From contig NC_134398.1 of assembly GCF_050003625.1 (NCBI RefSeq), forward strand, positions 86,987,983-87,051,982: a DNA stretch of 64,000 nt, written 5' to 3'. The position numbers and the translations under genes were made by a program. Source of the DNA: Haematobia irritans. Taxonomy: Eukaryota > Arthropoda > Insecta > Diptera > Muscidae. Numbering within the stretch: the stretch's first letter is position 1; each line of letters starts with the position of its first letter. Under the pieces are notes generated by a model that was not told the origin of the DNA, searched no databases, and saw only the letters and a list, made by a program, of their open reading frames with translations. This document shows, one piece after another, positions 1 to 10,275 of this stretch.

Positions 1-477
1 ATGGCATTAGACAAATGATTGGGTTAACCAAATGTCTCTACTGTGAATAATTTTATTGGAGATTGGTGGGTAGAACCTTTCATTCAATACTCATCATAAT
101 CATTCGGTTGCACAAACCGAATGTTATTTGAAATACTTTTGATTGTCAATTTAATTATTGGTCAAAGAAAAAAAAAATATTTTTGGCATCGAGAAAAAAT
201 AAAACTAAAACGTAGTTCTTAAAATCAAACCAAAACTTTTTTATTTATATACCATATTTTTTTAATAATTTCGGGGTGAAACATTGCTAGGAGAACGAGA
301 TTTTGAATTTGGAGGAAGTGATAGTCAAGATTTGGTTAAATAAAGCACATAGTATTGGTATCAGTATAGAGGTAAATTTGTATGACCAAACTGCTGTAAA
401 ACTCACTGATATTTATTCCTTTCCAGACTGCTTTCCTTTGCAGAATTGCAAAATTTTGAGTGTGATGCTTCCTCATA
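1..477. other. Unassigned intronic sequence
   Basis: AT-rich sequence with no recognisable gene, exon or element end. The small open frames crossing it show no domain or composition that suggests coding. Inferred to be part of the intron or upstream region of the Ig-domain gene. Confidence 0.5.
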
Positions 478-478
478 G

Positions 479-551
479 CATATTGACAAAGAGATGCGCT
501 AAACATGGTTGTTGTTGTTGCATATTGACAAAGAGATGCACTAAACACGGT
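479..551. repeat. Two-copy 42-bp tandem duplication with TTG microsatellite
   Basis: A block of about 31 bp beginning CATATTGACAAAGAGATGC occurs at 479 and again at 521 (period 42 bp), separated by a short GTT/TTG run. The copies differ at only two positions, so the duplication is recent. Confidence 0.8.
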
Positions 552-696
552 CGCATTTTTATTGACACACGTAAGAAATTTAAAGCGGAGTTTTACTTTT
601 ACAAACTCCACACTAATTTTCTACATGCAAAATTTCCCAAATGCGGGCTATTATTGGTACATCTTCATGGTTCACCACATTTTATAGTCGGAAATT

Positions 697-774
697 GATA
701 TTTCAATGTCTTACAAACGGAATGACAAACTTATTATACCCTCATGACCATTCTATGTTCGTGGGTTTAAAAAG
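697..774 (+). mobile_element. 3' end fragment of a Helitron/DINE-like (mini-me type) element
   Basis: It holds the block found at the right ends of the large array elements in this window: ACAAACGGAATGACAAA, then TATACCC, a short inverted repeat, and GGGTTTAAAAA. Only the 3' end is present. The hAT element at 783 inserted just downstream. Confidence 0.6.
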
Positions 775-782
775 GTGTCGTC

Positions 783-2291
783 TATAGGTGTGCACGTGAG
801 TAATAGTTTACTCACGCTCACGCACACTCACGACTGAAAAATCATACTCACGCACGATATTTTTTGGTAGGACACACGCTCACGCACACTCACGAAAAGA
901 AAATTTGTACTCACGCACACTCGCGCACGAAAACGTCGTGACTCGCGAAAATGCCGTGACTCATGAAAAATATCGTGACTCACGATTAATTTACCTTACC
1001 GAAGTGTCTGAAAACATGAGCATTATTAAAATCGAGAGTGTTATTAAACTCTCAACATCCCACACGGATGAAAAAGGCTGTTTTTCATATGTTTGGCTAT
1101 AAACATTATATGTTTGGAACACAAATTTTTAAACATAATATTTTTGAGTGCAAGCATATAATGTTCATAAACTAGCATAACATGTTTGGAACATATATGT
1201 TAATATGTTAGAACATATTATGTTTGGGACATAAAATGTTTGTAAATATAATATGCTTGGATGCAAACATATATTAATTTAGAAATAGCCTATAAACATA
1301 TATGTGTTTAGTAGCTTGGAGCGCTATTTAACAGGGAGCGATATTGAATTAAGTTGGTGGTTGTTGCTTGTTATTACAAAATTAACATTTTATTTTTCCT
1401 TGGGCAATTGATCAGCTACTTCTTTGATCCTTACAAACTGTGTGGTCCGCTGTTCGAATCCCCGTCCGGCAAAAGGTAAAATTAAATTTAAAAAAAAAAT
1501 CATACAATTGAATAATTTCTTCTACAATGTTTGTATTACAGAAAAAGGTGCTAAGAACTAAAAAATCTCGTGGAAGTGAGAAAGATGTGGGGGAATATAC
1601 AATTAGGCAGAAACAAAATTTTGAGCATTCAGGTCGAAAACCTATGTTGTTAGCACCTATATTACCTGTTTATTTTCATAATTCGTTATGATTGTAAATA
1701 TATAAATAAATAAAATTTTGAGCACAATATTGTTTGGGAGAATTTTTTTTAAGCATATAATATTTTTGGGTGCAAAATGCTTCCAAACATATTATATGTT
1801 CACATAATAACATATTGTTTTTTGGAAGACAACATTATTGAATTTGGATGCAAAAATACAAAATGTTTGGAACTTAGACTACCCAAACATATATTGTTTA
1901 GAATATGCTTTCAAACATATTATATATTGGAAGAGATCAAACATATAAATGTTTGGGCAATACCCAAAAATGTATATGCTTGAAGCAAAATATGTTTGGG
2001 AGTATATGTTACAGAAGCGATTTTTTATGAGCGTGCAGGTGTTACTAAAATTGTAATTGAATTTAACTCTTAAGCGTTTTATGTTGGTGAGCAGGAATAT
2101 TTTCGTGAGTGTAATTCTTTACTCACGCACACTCACGAAGATATTATTTTCGTGGCTCACGCTCACGCACGACATTTTGGTTTGTTAATCACGCTCACGC
2201 ACATTCACGCTATTGTCATGAGCGTGACTCACGCACGAATCACGCAAATGTTCGTGAGTCACGACAATTTCGTGTCACGTGCACACCTCTA
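783..2291. mobile_element. hAT-type non-autonomous element (MITE), interrupted
   Basis: Terminal inverted repeats are TATAGGTGTGCACGTGA (783-799) and its near-perfect complement ending at 2291, with one mismatch in 17. They are flanked by the 8-bp direct duplication GTGTCGTC at 775-782 and 2292-2299. An 8-bp duplication with a TAGAGGTG-like end is the signature of the hAT superfamily. Subterminal regions (about 800-1000 and 2090-2280) are packed with CTCACGCACACTCACG-like repeats, as expected for transposase-binding subterminal motifs. No transposase is encoded. The middle is occupied by another element (about 1063-2036). Confidence 0.85.
1063..2036 (-). mobile_element. CATATGTT-rich TIR element, nested antisense copy
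   Basis: The region is filled with AACATATGTTTGG-like motifs and matches in reverse the complete copy at 44426-46050. The low-coordinate end resembles the family's right end (TTTTTCATATGTTTGG) and the high-coordinate end its left end (AAGCGATTTTTTATGAG). It contains one degraded tRNA-like module near 1398-1480 with a box B-like GTTCGAATCCC. Imperfect 11-bp duplicates GTGTTATTAAA (1038-1048) and GTGTTACTAAA (2039-2049) lie outside it, so exact ends are uncertain. It is inserted in the hAT MITE and is therefore younger. Confidence 0.65.
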
Positions 2292-2551
2292 GTGTCGTCT
2301 AAGCTTGGATGGAAGAATTTCAGCGTATTGACATTTTAGGGTTTGAAATGAACTGATTCAAAAAAGTTACTATCATTATTCATCTGGTTTTCAGTGCGGA
2401 AACCGAACATAATACAACCCTTTAAATTTAAATTATTTTTGGCGAATATATAACTCAAACAAAACATCTACTACGTATACATGGAAGAATTGTCGGCTAA
2501 AAACATTTTAAGAATAGTAAACGAGAAAAAATCTACTAAAATTTATGTGTA

Positions 2552-2770
2552 CACTGAAAGAAGAGTTTTCTTTTGTAAGGAACAAAATTTTAGACAAGCA
2601 AAAATTTTTTGACACTACAAAATTTTCTTTAAAAGCAAATAAAAATATTTAAAGGCAATCGTTGTATCGGTTATCATAAAATCGGATTTATTTGCTCTAA
2701 AATAAAATACTTTAGTAGAAAGAGGAACTTCCTTTGTCTAAAATTTCGTTCAGGAGGAAAATATTTTTCC
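2552..2770 (+). mobile_element. Short TA-flanked MITE (CACTGAAAGAAG family)
   Basis: It begins TA|CACTGAAAGAAGAGTTTTC and ends in the block CGTTCAGGAGGAAAATATT, matching the copy at 26561-26756 and fragments near 33090-33200 and 39215-39255. Non-coding, about 220 bp. The right end is blurred by the next repeat. Confidence 0.55.
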
Positions 2771-2908
2771 TCAAAAAACCCTCAAAAAAAATGGCTTCTC
2801 TAACATATGTTCCAAACATATTTTGAAGGAAGCACATATATTATAGAATACTGCCGCAACATTAATATGTTTGTTTTATGTGAACATATTATAAGTTTGG
2901 AAGCATAT

Positions 2909-3480
2909 AGTAGTAGTAGTAGAATAGTAGTAGTAGTAGTATTTATTAATATTTTTCATAAACAGTTACAATGTGTATAATACTCTGGTTTGGTTTTCAT
3001 TTATTATAAATACAATTATTTTCAGTTATCTTGAAGACTTTGACATATCGTCGTTAGTCTACATGTGAATTTAATTTTACGTTGTACATATGTAATATGA
3101 AATACTATTTAATAGTTGAATTCAGATATTAATCCTAGTCTGTACTTCAATGCCATTCTTGTGAACTTTGCCAGACATGTCCATTCTACAATCTTTCCAT
3201 CAAGCAAATTTTTTATCTCCTCGTCTGATAAAATCTCTTTTTTAAAATAGGTTTTTCTTATTTCCCTTAAAATTGGACATCTGCCTATAAAGTGCTGAAC
3301 ATTTTCGTTCTCTTGTGTGTTGCACAGCGAACACATTTCTGAGCCATTGTTATTGAACCTGTTGCCGTTTAAAATTGTTGTTTCTGTTCTAATTTGCATT
3401 ATTAATCGTATGTCCTCGACTGTGTTGGTTATACTCAAATAATTCGTTCCCTGCGATGAGTCCAAATTTCTATATATATA
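2909..3480 (-). mobile_element. 5'-truncated non-LTR retrotransposon insertion with 13-bp TSD
   Basis: The direct duplication TTTGGAAGCATAT occurs at 2896-2908 and 3481-3493 and brackets the insert exactly. The 3' tail, on the minus strand, is a trinucleotide (CTA)n run (2909-2943 on +). Such target duplication, 5' truncation and simple-repeat tail are typical of LINE retrotransposition. It is inserted into the CATATGTT-rich element. Confidence 0.9.
3109..3480 (-). pseudogene. LINE ORF2 C-terminal fragment with CCHC motif
   Basis: About 123 codons read from the truncation point at 3480 down to a stop at 3109. The distal part has a C-x2-C-x8-H-x4-C motif (CSLCNTQENENVQHFIGRC), the cysteine-histidine motif found after the reverse transcriptase in ORF2 of I/R1/Jockey/Loa-type LINEs. 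The reverse transcriptase and endonuclease are missing through 5' truncation. An upstream in-frame Met at 3552 lies in host-element sequence and is not original. The frame is intact, so the insertion is fairly recent. The exact clade cannot be fixed from this fragment. Confidence 0.75.
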
Positions 3481-3667
3481 TTTGGAAGCATATTGAGCCC
3501 AAAAAAAAAATAAATGCTTGGAAGAATTTTCCCCAAAGAAGATTGTGCTCATTCCCTCACATAATTATCACTTCCACGAAATTTTTTAGTTCTTGGCACC
3601 TTTTTCTGTAATACAAATAATGATTCATTTTTTTTTAATTATTTTTATGAATTTTTTAAATTTTACC

Positions 3668-3745
3668 TTTCGCCTGGACGGAGAATCGAAACGAGAACCA
3701 TACAGTTTGTAAGCCAACACACTATCCATTGGGCTACGTAACTGT
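3668..3745 (-). other. tRNA-like module 1 of the CATATGTT element
   Basis: On the minus strand it has a box A-like TAGCCCAATGGATAGTG, an arm with CTTACAAACTG in the anticodon-arm position and a box B-like GTTTCGATTCTCC. The same module recurs at 32807, 36620 and 44739. It is divergent from module 2 at 3858. It is a tRNA-derived pseudo-promoter rather than a functional tRNA gene. Confidence 0.55.
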
Positions 3746-3857
3746 TATAGTCACCAGTAGGCAATTATCGTTATAAGTTACATTTATATAGCATAGTTTG
3801 CAGCGCCCACGAGCCCATGCAAACATAACATTATTTAACAGAAACATACAATTTTCG

Positions 3858-3932
3858 GCCACGTGGAGCAGTGGTTAGCATGTCTGCCTTGCATGCAAAG
3901 GGTTGTGTGTTCAATCCCTGCTCCGACCGAAC
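3858..3932 (+). other. tRNA-like module 2 of the CATATGTT element
   Basis: Box A-like TGGAGCAGTGGTTAGCATG, an arm with GCCTTGCATGC, and box B-like GTTCAATCCC, followed by CCGAACACC and a run of seven T, which would terminate Pol III. It is related to the head of the SINEs at 11423 and 13081. Confidence 0.6.
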
Positions 3933-4305
3933 ACCTTTTTTTAATTTATACATTTATATTTATACTATATTATTTATATTTATACTAAATATATAATGAA
4001 ACTTCGAAATGTGGGTTATTAAAGATTTACAGTAAGAAACAGTACTTGATATAACGAAATGGACTGAGCTTTTGGATAAAATATTATCTTTTTATTGCAA
4101 AAATAACAATTTTGTAACAAAAACCTGTTTTTGGTATAAAAGTTTGAAATTTTGGAAGGAATTTAAAAACTCTAACAAAGAAGAACGTGGAGTCGAGTAT
4201 AAAAATACATAAAATTAGGCGTGAACAGTTTTTAACTAGCATTTAATACCATTTTAAACGCATTCAAAACTTATCGTGTTTGTACTTAATTTCATTTTTA
4301 CCTTT

Positions 4306-4434
4306 AAGGCCGGCATTAAGTTGTCATTATCGCTCTAAAATTACCCTGCCTTTTACTTTTCTTTAATAATTCATTTAAAGAATATAAACATTTTCAATTG
4401 TTTTAGCTGCAAAACTCGAACTTAATGCCCGCTT
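4306..4434. mobile_element. Small TIR MITE, possibly Harbinger-like
   Basis: Inverted ends AAGGCCGGCATTAAGTT (left) and AACTTAATGCCCGCTTT (right) differ at two positions. The interior is about 95 bp and non-coding. The flank suggests a TTA-type duplication, but this is ambiguous. A related sequence, lacking the left end, is in the copy at about 45312-45415. Confidence 0.5.
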
Positions 4435-5455
4435 TTATATTTGAAGGTGTCCGTCAACTCCTCGTGGACTACTTATTAATAAAGAGGAACTAAACTTTGT
4501 TTTTTATACATTTTACTGTTTACTTTTTCCTCCTTTTTTCATTTTACTGTCCCAACACTAAAAATAGTAAAGTGCCCTTTCGTTATTTTTATGAAGATCA
4601 ATTGTAATTTTTGTATATTTTCCACCGTTTTTTTTTTTTAATTTCCTTTGACTGAATATTTTGACTTACTCCTCATACGTTCCGATTTCTCTTAACGAAC
4701 CAAGAAAAAATTGTGCCCATAATGCCAATATGATAAACAAACCACATGTCCACACATACATAAAATGCGGCTCTCAAGGCGAAAACATATGCTGTTTTTT
4801 TTTTTTAAATGTCTATTCTCTTGGTTCCAAATGTATATTCTCTTTATTGCGAATACTCATTCTAATATTCAAATTAAATAATATTTAGACTTAAGCATAT
4901 CAAATTATTGGCCTTATCATAAAACAAGCGGTGTCACAGAAATTGCTCTCTTTTCATTCTCTCGCTGTGTTATGTTGACACCTTTTGTCAACCCTTCCGG
5001 TTTCCATCTCTATTTCCTTCTCCATACTCTCTCTCTGTCGCTCTCTGAATAAAATATCACAACATATATATGTTTACTTGCAATTTGTAAATTTATATTT
5101 GTTTACATTCTCACATATTATTTTTATGAAACATTCATGCCACAAACATAATATATTCTAACATATAAACATATGTGTCCCAAACATTAAGTGTTAGTTT
5201 AGGAACATTACATGTTTGAACTTAACTATATTGTGTTTAAAAACTGTGCCCGAAACACATTTTGTTTATATGGGAACATATGAAAAACATATTTTTCTAA
5301 CAGTGTAGATATTGTTTATGATTTTAGTCCGTGCAAAGTGGACACCCCCGGCCAAAGATTTTCCCATTCTCGTAACAGCTATTTAGGCCAAGTCCCGGAA
5401 TAATCTTCAATGCAATTAACATTTAATTGACTCAAAATAAACAAGCAATGTCATG

Positions 5456-5752
5456 GGACCGTTCCGAGGTCGCGGGTGGTTGTGGAAAGCTCACTTAGAC
5501 TATTCAGTCCATTGTGATACCACATTGGTGAACTTCTCTCTTATCACTGAGTGCTGCCCGATTCTATGGTAAGTTCAATGACAATGGACCCCCTTTTTAT
5601 AGCCGAGTCCGAACGGCGTTCCACATTGCAGTGAAACCACTTAGAGAAGCTTTGAAACCCTCAGAAATGTCACCAGTATTACTGAGGTGGGATAATCCAC
5701 CGCTGAAAAACTTTTTAGGTGTTCGGTCGAAGCAGGAATCGACCGAACACCT
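5456..5752 (-). mobile_element. tRNA-derived SINE, antisense, head truncated
   Basis: Reverse match to the full SINE at 13081-13426: body blocks AGTCCATTGTGATACCAC, CGAACGGCGTTCCACATTGC and CGCTGAAAAACTTTTT are collinear. The tRNA-like head is lost after the GAACCGACC-type segment, replaced by a perfect inverted repeat (5717-5730 versus 5739-5752). The high-coordinate side abuts a mariner fragment. Confidence 0.75.
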
Positions 5753-5909
5753 AATTATTTTTTATTTTTTCACAATAATAAAAGTTGCTTCATAAAAGAC
5801 GCTCTATCTCACAAACTAATTGACTTACAGACGTCAAATTTTGACACGAATCATTTGAAGGTAGCGACACCATCTATGTGTCAGACCGGGGACTTATCAG
5901 CCAACCTGT
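5753..5909 (-). mobile_element. Irritans-type mariner 5' end fragment
   Basis: On the minus strand the terminal repeat ACAGGTTGGCTGATAAGTCC starts at 5909 and is flanked by TA (5910-5911). It is followed by the same 5' leader as the mariner at 20509 (GTCAATTAGTTTGTGAGA) and by about 40 further bases that copy lacks. The fragment stops around the position where the transposase start codon would lie. Confidence 0.8.
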
Positions 5910-6125
5910 TATAATGATGAATAATTTATAAATTATCCTATTGAATTATTGGTTTCTTTTATTTAAATTAAAACAAACTTCAATGATGTTTCCTTTGAAG
6001 TTATATTTTTGAATGTAACGGAAAGGAGTATAGGATAACGTCATCTATTGGATTTGACAAGCAACGGTGGATTGGACAGTCAGCTGTGTAGGATAACAGC
6101 TGTGTGATGGGCGATCGTCTGTGAC

Positions 6126-6134
6126 TATAAAAGG
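6126..6134 (+). promoter_or_regulatory. TATA box inside a palindrome
   Basis: TATAAAAGG is a canonical TATA box. It lies in the loop of an inverted repeat, ATGGGCGATC (6107-6116) and GATCGCCCAT (6169-6178). No gene downstream is recognisable. Confidence 0.4.
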
Positions 6135-6225
6135 AGTAGCGAGACAAGAAACTTGGCCGTTGGTTGGAGATCGCCCATGAGGTAAGAGCTAATTTTAATT
6201 GAGGCGGAGTAAAATCTCAGCTTCA

Positions 6226-6231
6226 AATAAA
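6226..6231 (+). promoter_or_regulatory. AATAAA polyadenylation signal candidate
   Basis: AATAAA 100 bp downstream of the TATA box at 6126. By itself the hexamer is weak evidence in AT-rich DNA. Confidence 0.25.
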
Positions 6232-6280
6232 ATTAATACCAACCTCAAACGAGGATCTCCCACCCAGCGCAGTTCGGGCA

Positions 6281-6590
6281 GCGAAGTATAATCTTCGTCT
6301 GACCACCCCTCTCCACCACACCATGTGCAGCGAAGTATAATCTTCGTCTGTCACCCCTCTCCTTCCCTTCGTGTGCAGCGAAGTATAATCTTCGTCTGTC
6401 ACCCCTCTCCACCACTCCATGTGCAGCGAAGTATAATCTTCGTCTGTCACCCCTCTCCTTCCCACCGTGTACAGCGAAATATAATCTTCGTCTGACCACC
6501 CCTACGTGTGCAGCGAAGTATAATCTTCGTCTGTTCCCCTCTCCACCCATCCGTGTGCAGCGAAGTATATCTTCGTCTGTCAACCCTCTC
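6281..6590. repeat. 48-bp hairpin minisatellite, seven units
   Basis: The block GCGAAGTATAATCTTCGTCTG (or a one-base variant) starts at 6281, 6330, 6378, 6426, 6474, 6513 and 6560, giving spacings of 49, 48, 48, 48, 39 and 47 bp. Each unit contains CGAAG..ATAAT..CTTCG, a short hairpin, followed by a pyrimidine-rich spacer (CACCCCTCTCC). Because 48 is a multiple of three, the minus strand shows a 16-residue repetitive open frame, which is judged not to be coding. Confidence 0.9.
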
Positions 6591-6929
6591 CGTTTTCCCC
6601 TGTTTTATCAGCGAATCCGAAGTTCGCCCGCCGATCTGCAACCCCTGACTTTGGAAAGATGTGCCCGTGTATCCGCACGACCGCTCCCAATGCCCCAAGG
6701 ATCCACTATCTATGTGCGACGAAGCGATTAGCGTCAGTGTGTTCCGGATTTATGTACTTATTATGTGTATTTAATGTACATAAAGAACTGTATGTGCATG
6801 TGAACGAATTTATGCAGTGTTTTTCTCTCTCTGGTAGTCAATTATAAATGGTTTGTAACGACCTTGGTACCCGCTGAGTCTATCCTGGATTACAGTGATT
6901 AAAACATGTCGTTACAAGTTACCTCTAAC

Positions 6930-7744
6930 ATTATTTGGTAATGAGAATTTTTATATTTGAACATTTTTCGGTTTCCGTCGAATTGTGACCAAACCCATGA
7001 ATGACGGACGTGCTAACCATTATTCCATTGCGGCTTCATCCAAGCATGTATTTCAACATTCACCTAAGTGTTAATAACCAGCACAAAAGAGATTCCAAAA
7101 AAGGTAGATTGGATCCCCAACTTGTGATCCGGATGTAGGGTAAGTCTCCAGCGAATCTCCATGAAATTTTAAATACAAGATGAGATTCAATAATCGGAAA
7201 AAATTGACAAAAAATCCCGGAATACTCCTAAACCGAAATGTTTGTGGAAGAACCTCCAATGTTTTTACTGGGTAATTAAACTTGAATCGAAGAAAATAAA
7301 AAAAAAAACTTTAGTTGCAAACAGCTGATCCTCTTTATCATTCAATCGATGAACCAAAAAAATTTTGCCTAGAAAGAAAAAATGGAATATAATTAGGGTT
7401 TTTTCCGGGAACGGGATACAGGGAATTTGCTATTTTTTAGCTCCCGCTTTCCCGGGAATGAAGTGCGGGAATTAGCGGGAATTTTTCTTTACATACTCGT
7501 ACATAGTCGCTGGTTCTAGCCCATAATCTAACAGGCTCCCAATTGTTAAAAAGAAAGTTGCTCTTCCTAATTTATGATTGTCATATTTCTTTAAACCAAT
7601 ATTCCTATAGACTGAGTAAACCTTTATAAACAACGGCACATTTTAGCTTATGAAACCCACGTTTGCAATTGCCTAATTTCAAAATTTCATAATTATTGCA
7701 AGGATGTTTTTATGAAATATGGAAATTACAACCTTTATTAGGAA
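6930..7744. other. Unassigned intronic sequence
   Basis: No exon, RNA gene or element ends recognised. A short GGGAA/TTCCC-rich patch at 7400-7490 (TTCCGGGAACGGGA, CCCGGGAATG) is the only compositional anomaly. Confidence 0.4.
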
Positions 7745-7757
7745 ATTTATACCTACT

Positions 7758-7872
7758 ACACATTAGGCTCGAAATCTATTCAAAGTGGTTTTGAAATCCC
7801 TTATTTATAAGGCGAATGACACTTGAAATCTAGTTAAAGTGGATTTTGAAAGTGTAATGTGAATGGGGTATT
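7758..7872 (-). repeat. Short dispersed repeat (CACTTTCAAAATCCACT family)
   Basis: Reverse match to 11205-11325 and a partial match at 17548-17620. Shared blocks are ACATTAGGC, TTATAAGGC and TTTTGAAAGTGTAATGTG. The ends are loosely inverted, so this is probably a small MITE. Confidence 0.5.
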
Positions 7873-8821
7873 AGTGACCCCGTTTTACGATAGTGAAATT
7901 GAAACAGTTTATCGCAAATATATGATTGGATGAATAGTACGAACCATATCTACCAAAACAAAAACGAATTCATGGATATATGTTTGGTAAACCCTTTCGC
8001 ATACAAATAGAGATGAATGACTAAATCGAGAAATTACTCAAGCACGTTTTCGCATTATTTTCACGCTGGGGGAAAAATTTACTCTGCATATATTTAGCAA
8101 GATTTCTTGAAAGCAAGTGTTACAAAATTCATTTCAAAGCTAGGATAAACTAGCATTAACCATCGTATATTGCTAAATGTAAAACTTTTAGAGGTTTTTG
8201 TTTTTCCATATCAAATTTGACCATCCATTCTTCTATAAAGATTGGGAGTGGCTGCATGTCATATTGTTGGCATAAGTTGACTGCCGACGAGTGGCCAAGT
8301 ACTTTAGACAAAATGGAGCTAGGACTTCATATACGCGTGTGTATCATCATAACCCTCGAATGAGGGTCTATTAGTTGGTGTGTGTGCGTGTGAATTAACG
8401 AAAGGACTTTATAGCAAATACCCTTTCATTATTTATTACTACGGGTAATATATTTAGTATATAAATGTGTATATCATGGTCGGATGGGATGACGGTCTGC
8501 CGGTGGGCCGGTTGACCGAAGATGGAAAACTTGTGAAAAGATTCAATTATGCAAGGCCTTATATCGCACTTGTTTTCCCCATAATTATAAAACATTTGCT
8601 TGTCCCATCCTCACAATGACTTGGCCATGATGTGACCATCACACAAAAATACGCACAACCCATCGATGGCAAGAAAACCATACCCCCCTATACTACTCTG
8701 CACTCGCAGATCTACTGTAAACTTTCGACTGTGTTCAGGAAAGGATACAGCACAATATGTTTGAACCTTCCCAGCCACAATGAATTTATATCTCTGTGGG
8801 TTAGTGCGAGTATTTTGCCCT
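7873..8821. other. Unassigned intronic sequence
   Basis: No feature recognised. Open frames on both strands around 8395-8940 overlap each other, have no domain-like sequence, and are treated as chance. Confidence 0.4.
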
Positions 8822-9122
8822 TGCACATTTGCATAAGCGTAGGAAGGCCTCTGGGGAGGGGGCTTAGACCCCCCAGAAAAATTGTAGCCCCCCCAGAATT
8901 TGAAAACCTATTTACGATTTTACATTTTTATAAAAATTAAACAAGTATATACTCGTACAACGCACAAAGTTCCACTAAAGACTTTCATGCACAATCGAAT
9001 TACTTGGGTTGTGGTAGAAGTCTGATATTTATGAAATAAAGCTGTGGTTGAACTTATGATTTAGTTGAATAAAAAATAGTAATTGATATTAAAACTATTC
9101 TTTCATAAATTAATATCTTAAT

Positions 9123-9667
9123 AATGCTGCAAAAAAGCGTCGCCAAAAAGGAAGTGAAAATGTTCTTTTTGAGTCTGGAAGTGGTACAAAATTGGCGGAG
9201 AAGCGATGAATGTAATATGAACTTGTCATAGAACGAATATTCACCGTTTCAACAACCGTTGCAATGAATTTGCATCACTTCTTAAGGTGTGATCCGAATT
9301 CAGTGTTTTGAATGTGAATTAAAACTTTTGTGATATTTTCCCAAATAAATAATTTGTATACTTTTTTATGATTTTTAATGCATTCTAACGCTTGTTTGAA
9401 ACGTTTTTTTCAAATATTATCGATTTTTCTATAATGGATTTAGCATTTTTGTGGCGAAATTTGAATAATTTGTACCATTTTATTTATTCTTACTCTTTTT
9501 TTAAACTATTTAAAAAAATAAAACAAAAAATTAAGCATTAAAATATAAAAAAAAAATGAAGTAAAAAAACTTCTTGTGTAGTTAAAATAGTTAACTTCTT
9601 TGTGGAGAAGTTTTTGGAAGTGCTTTTAAAGTTGTGCCTTTAGAACAACTCCCAATTTTTTGCTGGG
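9123..9667 (-). mobile_element. CCCAGCAAAAAAA MITE, antisense copy
   Basis: Reverse match to the clean copy at 14250-14808. The low end has GCAAAAAAGCGTCGCC and the high end AATTTTTTGCTGGG at 9667. Subterminal blocks GGAAGTG and CCAAAAAGGA match. The low-coordinate terminus is mutated. Confidence 0.75.
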
Positions 9668-9680
9668 AAAAGTGTGGAAA

Positions 9681-9925
9681 TGGATCAACCACAGAACTGG
9701 TACAGGACTAGTCCCTGGTGTGTATGGACCAGTCCCAGTTCTGATCAAAACGTATGGAAGGGACCGTCCACTTTAACATGGGTTTGTCATTGACGGAGTA
9801 AACTTACATTTTAGGACGCGTCTTGGACTCATCCCAAAGGACACGTCCTGGGACAATTTAGCAGGAGCAACCCATAAACAGGTCCTCAGGAACCAGTCTT
9901 GGACAAACTCTTAGAAATTTCTTTC
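9681..9925. repeat. Dispersed repeat with GGACTAGTCC palindromes
   Basis: Matches 21606-21766 over ATGGATCAACC, ACAGGACTAGTCCCT, AAAACGTATGGAAGGGACC and TTTGTCATTGACGG-type blocks. It contains several dyads around GGACTAGTCC and GGACCAGTCC. Family unknown. Confidence 0.6.
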
Positions 9926-10275
9926 AATTTGGGCTCCTAATCGAACCCGAAATGAAAAAAAATGAAATATGTCGAACAAGAGGTTATTCTGATAATTTTA
10001 TTTCACTAAATGTGAAAATTGCAACTAACTGGAGCACATGTACCATTTCTGTGATAGGTCCGTCAGTGGCAATTTGCACCAATTTTCCGTAGGGTACTTT
10101 TAGTTGATTTGTTATAAATTGATTGTCGAGCTATTTTGATGCCTATTTTTTATTCAATTTTATGAAATAAAACATTAGTTGAACTTATAAGTTCAGTCTA
10201 TAAAGTTTTAGCTAGGGGGGCTATAGCCCTCCCCCCCCCTTAGGAAAATTGTCTACCTACGCTAATGCACATTTG

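Larger units (their letters stand above)
2779..5305 (+). mobile_element. CATATGTT-rich TIR element, long copy with nested LINE
   Basis: The left end is CCCTCAAAAAAAATGGCTTC and the right end TTTTTCTAACAGTG at 5305, followed by TA. It is collinear with 44426-46050, including the pair of divergent tRNA-like modules, but is enlarged by a LINE insertion (2909-3480) and a small MITE (about 4306-4434). No protein is encoded by the element itself. Confidence 0.75.
5912..6917 (+). other. Possible solo LTR or TE promoter region
   Basis: The stretch holds a TATA box (6126), an AATAAA signal about 100 bp downstream, a minisatellite, and TTGTAACGAC/GTCGTTACAA inverted repeats near its right end (6851-6860 and 6908-6917). 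The TATA-to-polyA spacing is what an LTR R region would give. No internal retroviral-type gene, primer-binding site or target duplication was found, so this remains a guess. Confidence 0.25.
8832..10265. mobile_element. TIR element with AGCGTAGG ends, containing nested repeats
   Basis: The left end has AGCGTAGGAAGGC with a G-rich run (GGGGAGGGGG, then ACCCCCC). The right end is the inverse: a C run, then CTACCTACGCT. Outside both ends is the duplicate TGCACATTTG (8822-8831 and 10266-10275). Exact termini are uncertain by a few bases, so the superfamily (hAT is possible) is not settled. A MITE at 9123-9667 and a dispersed repeat at 9681-9925 sit inside it. No transposase frame is present. Confidence 0.6.

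Noticed and set aside
303..698. 131-codon open frame near the window start
   Set aside because: Contains a recent 42-bp tandem duplication with a TTG run, no domain, no splice or promoter context. Chance frame.
6223..6583. Minus-strand frames with 16-residue repeats
   Set aside because: A product of the 48-bp minisatellite read in frame. Overlapping frames give equally long products and no domain is seen.
5912..6917. Complete LTR retrotransposon
   Set aside because: Only promoter-like and short terminal inverted sequences are present. No gag-pol, primer-binding site, second LTR or target duplication was seen, so only a low-confidence LTR-like note is kept.
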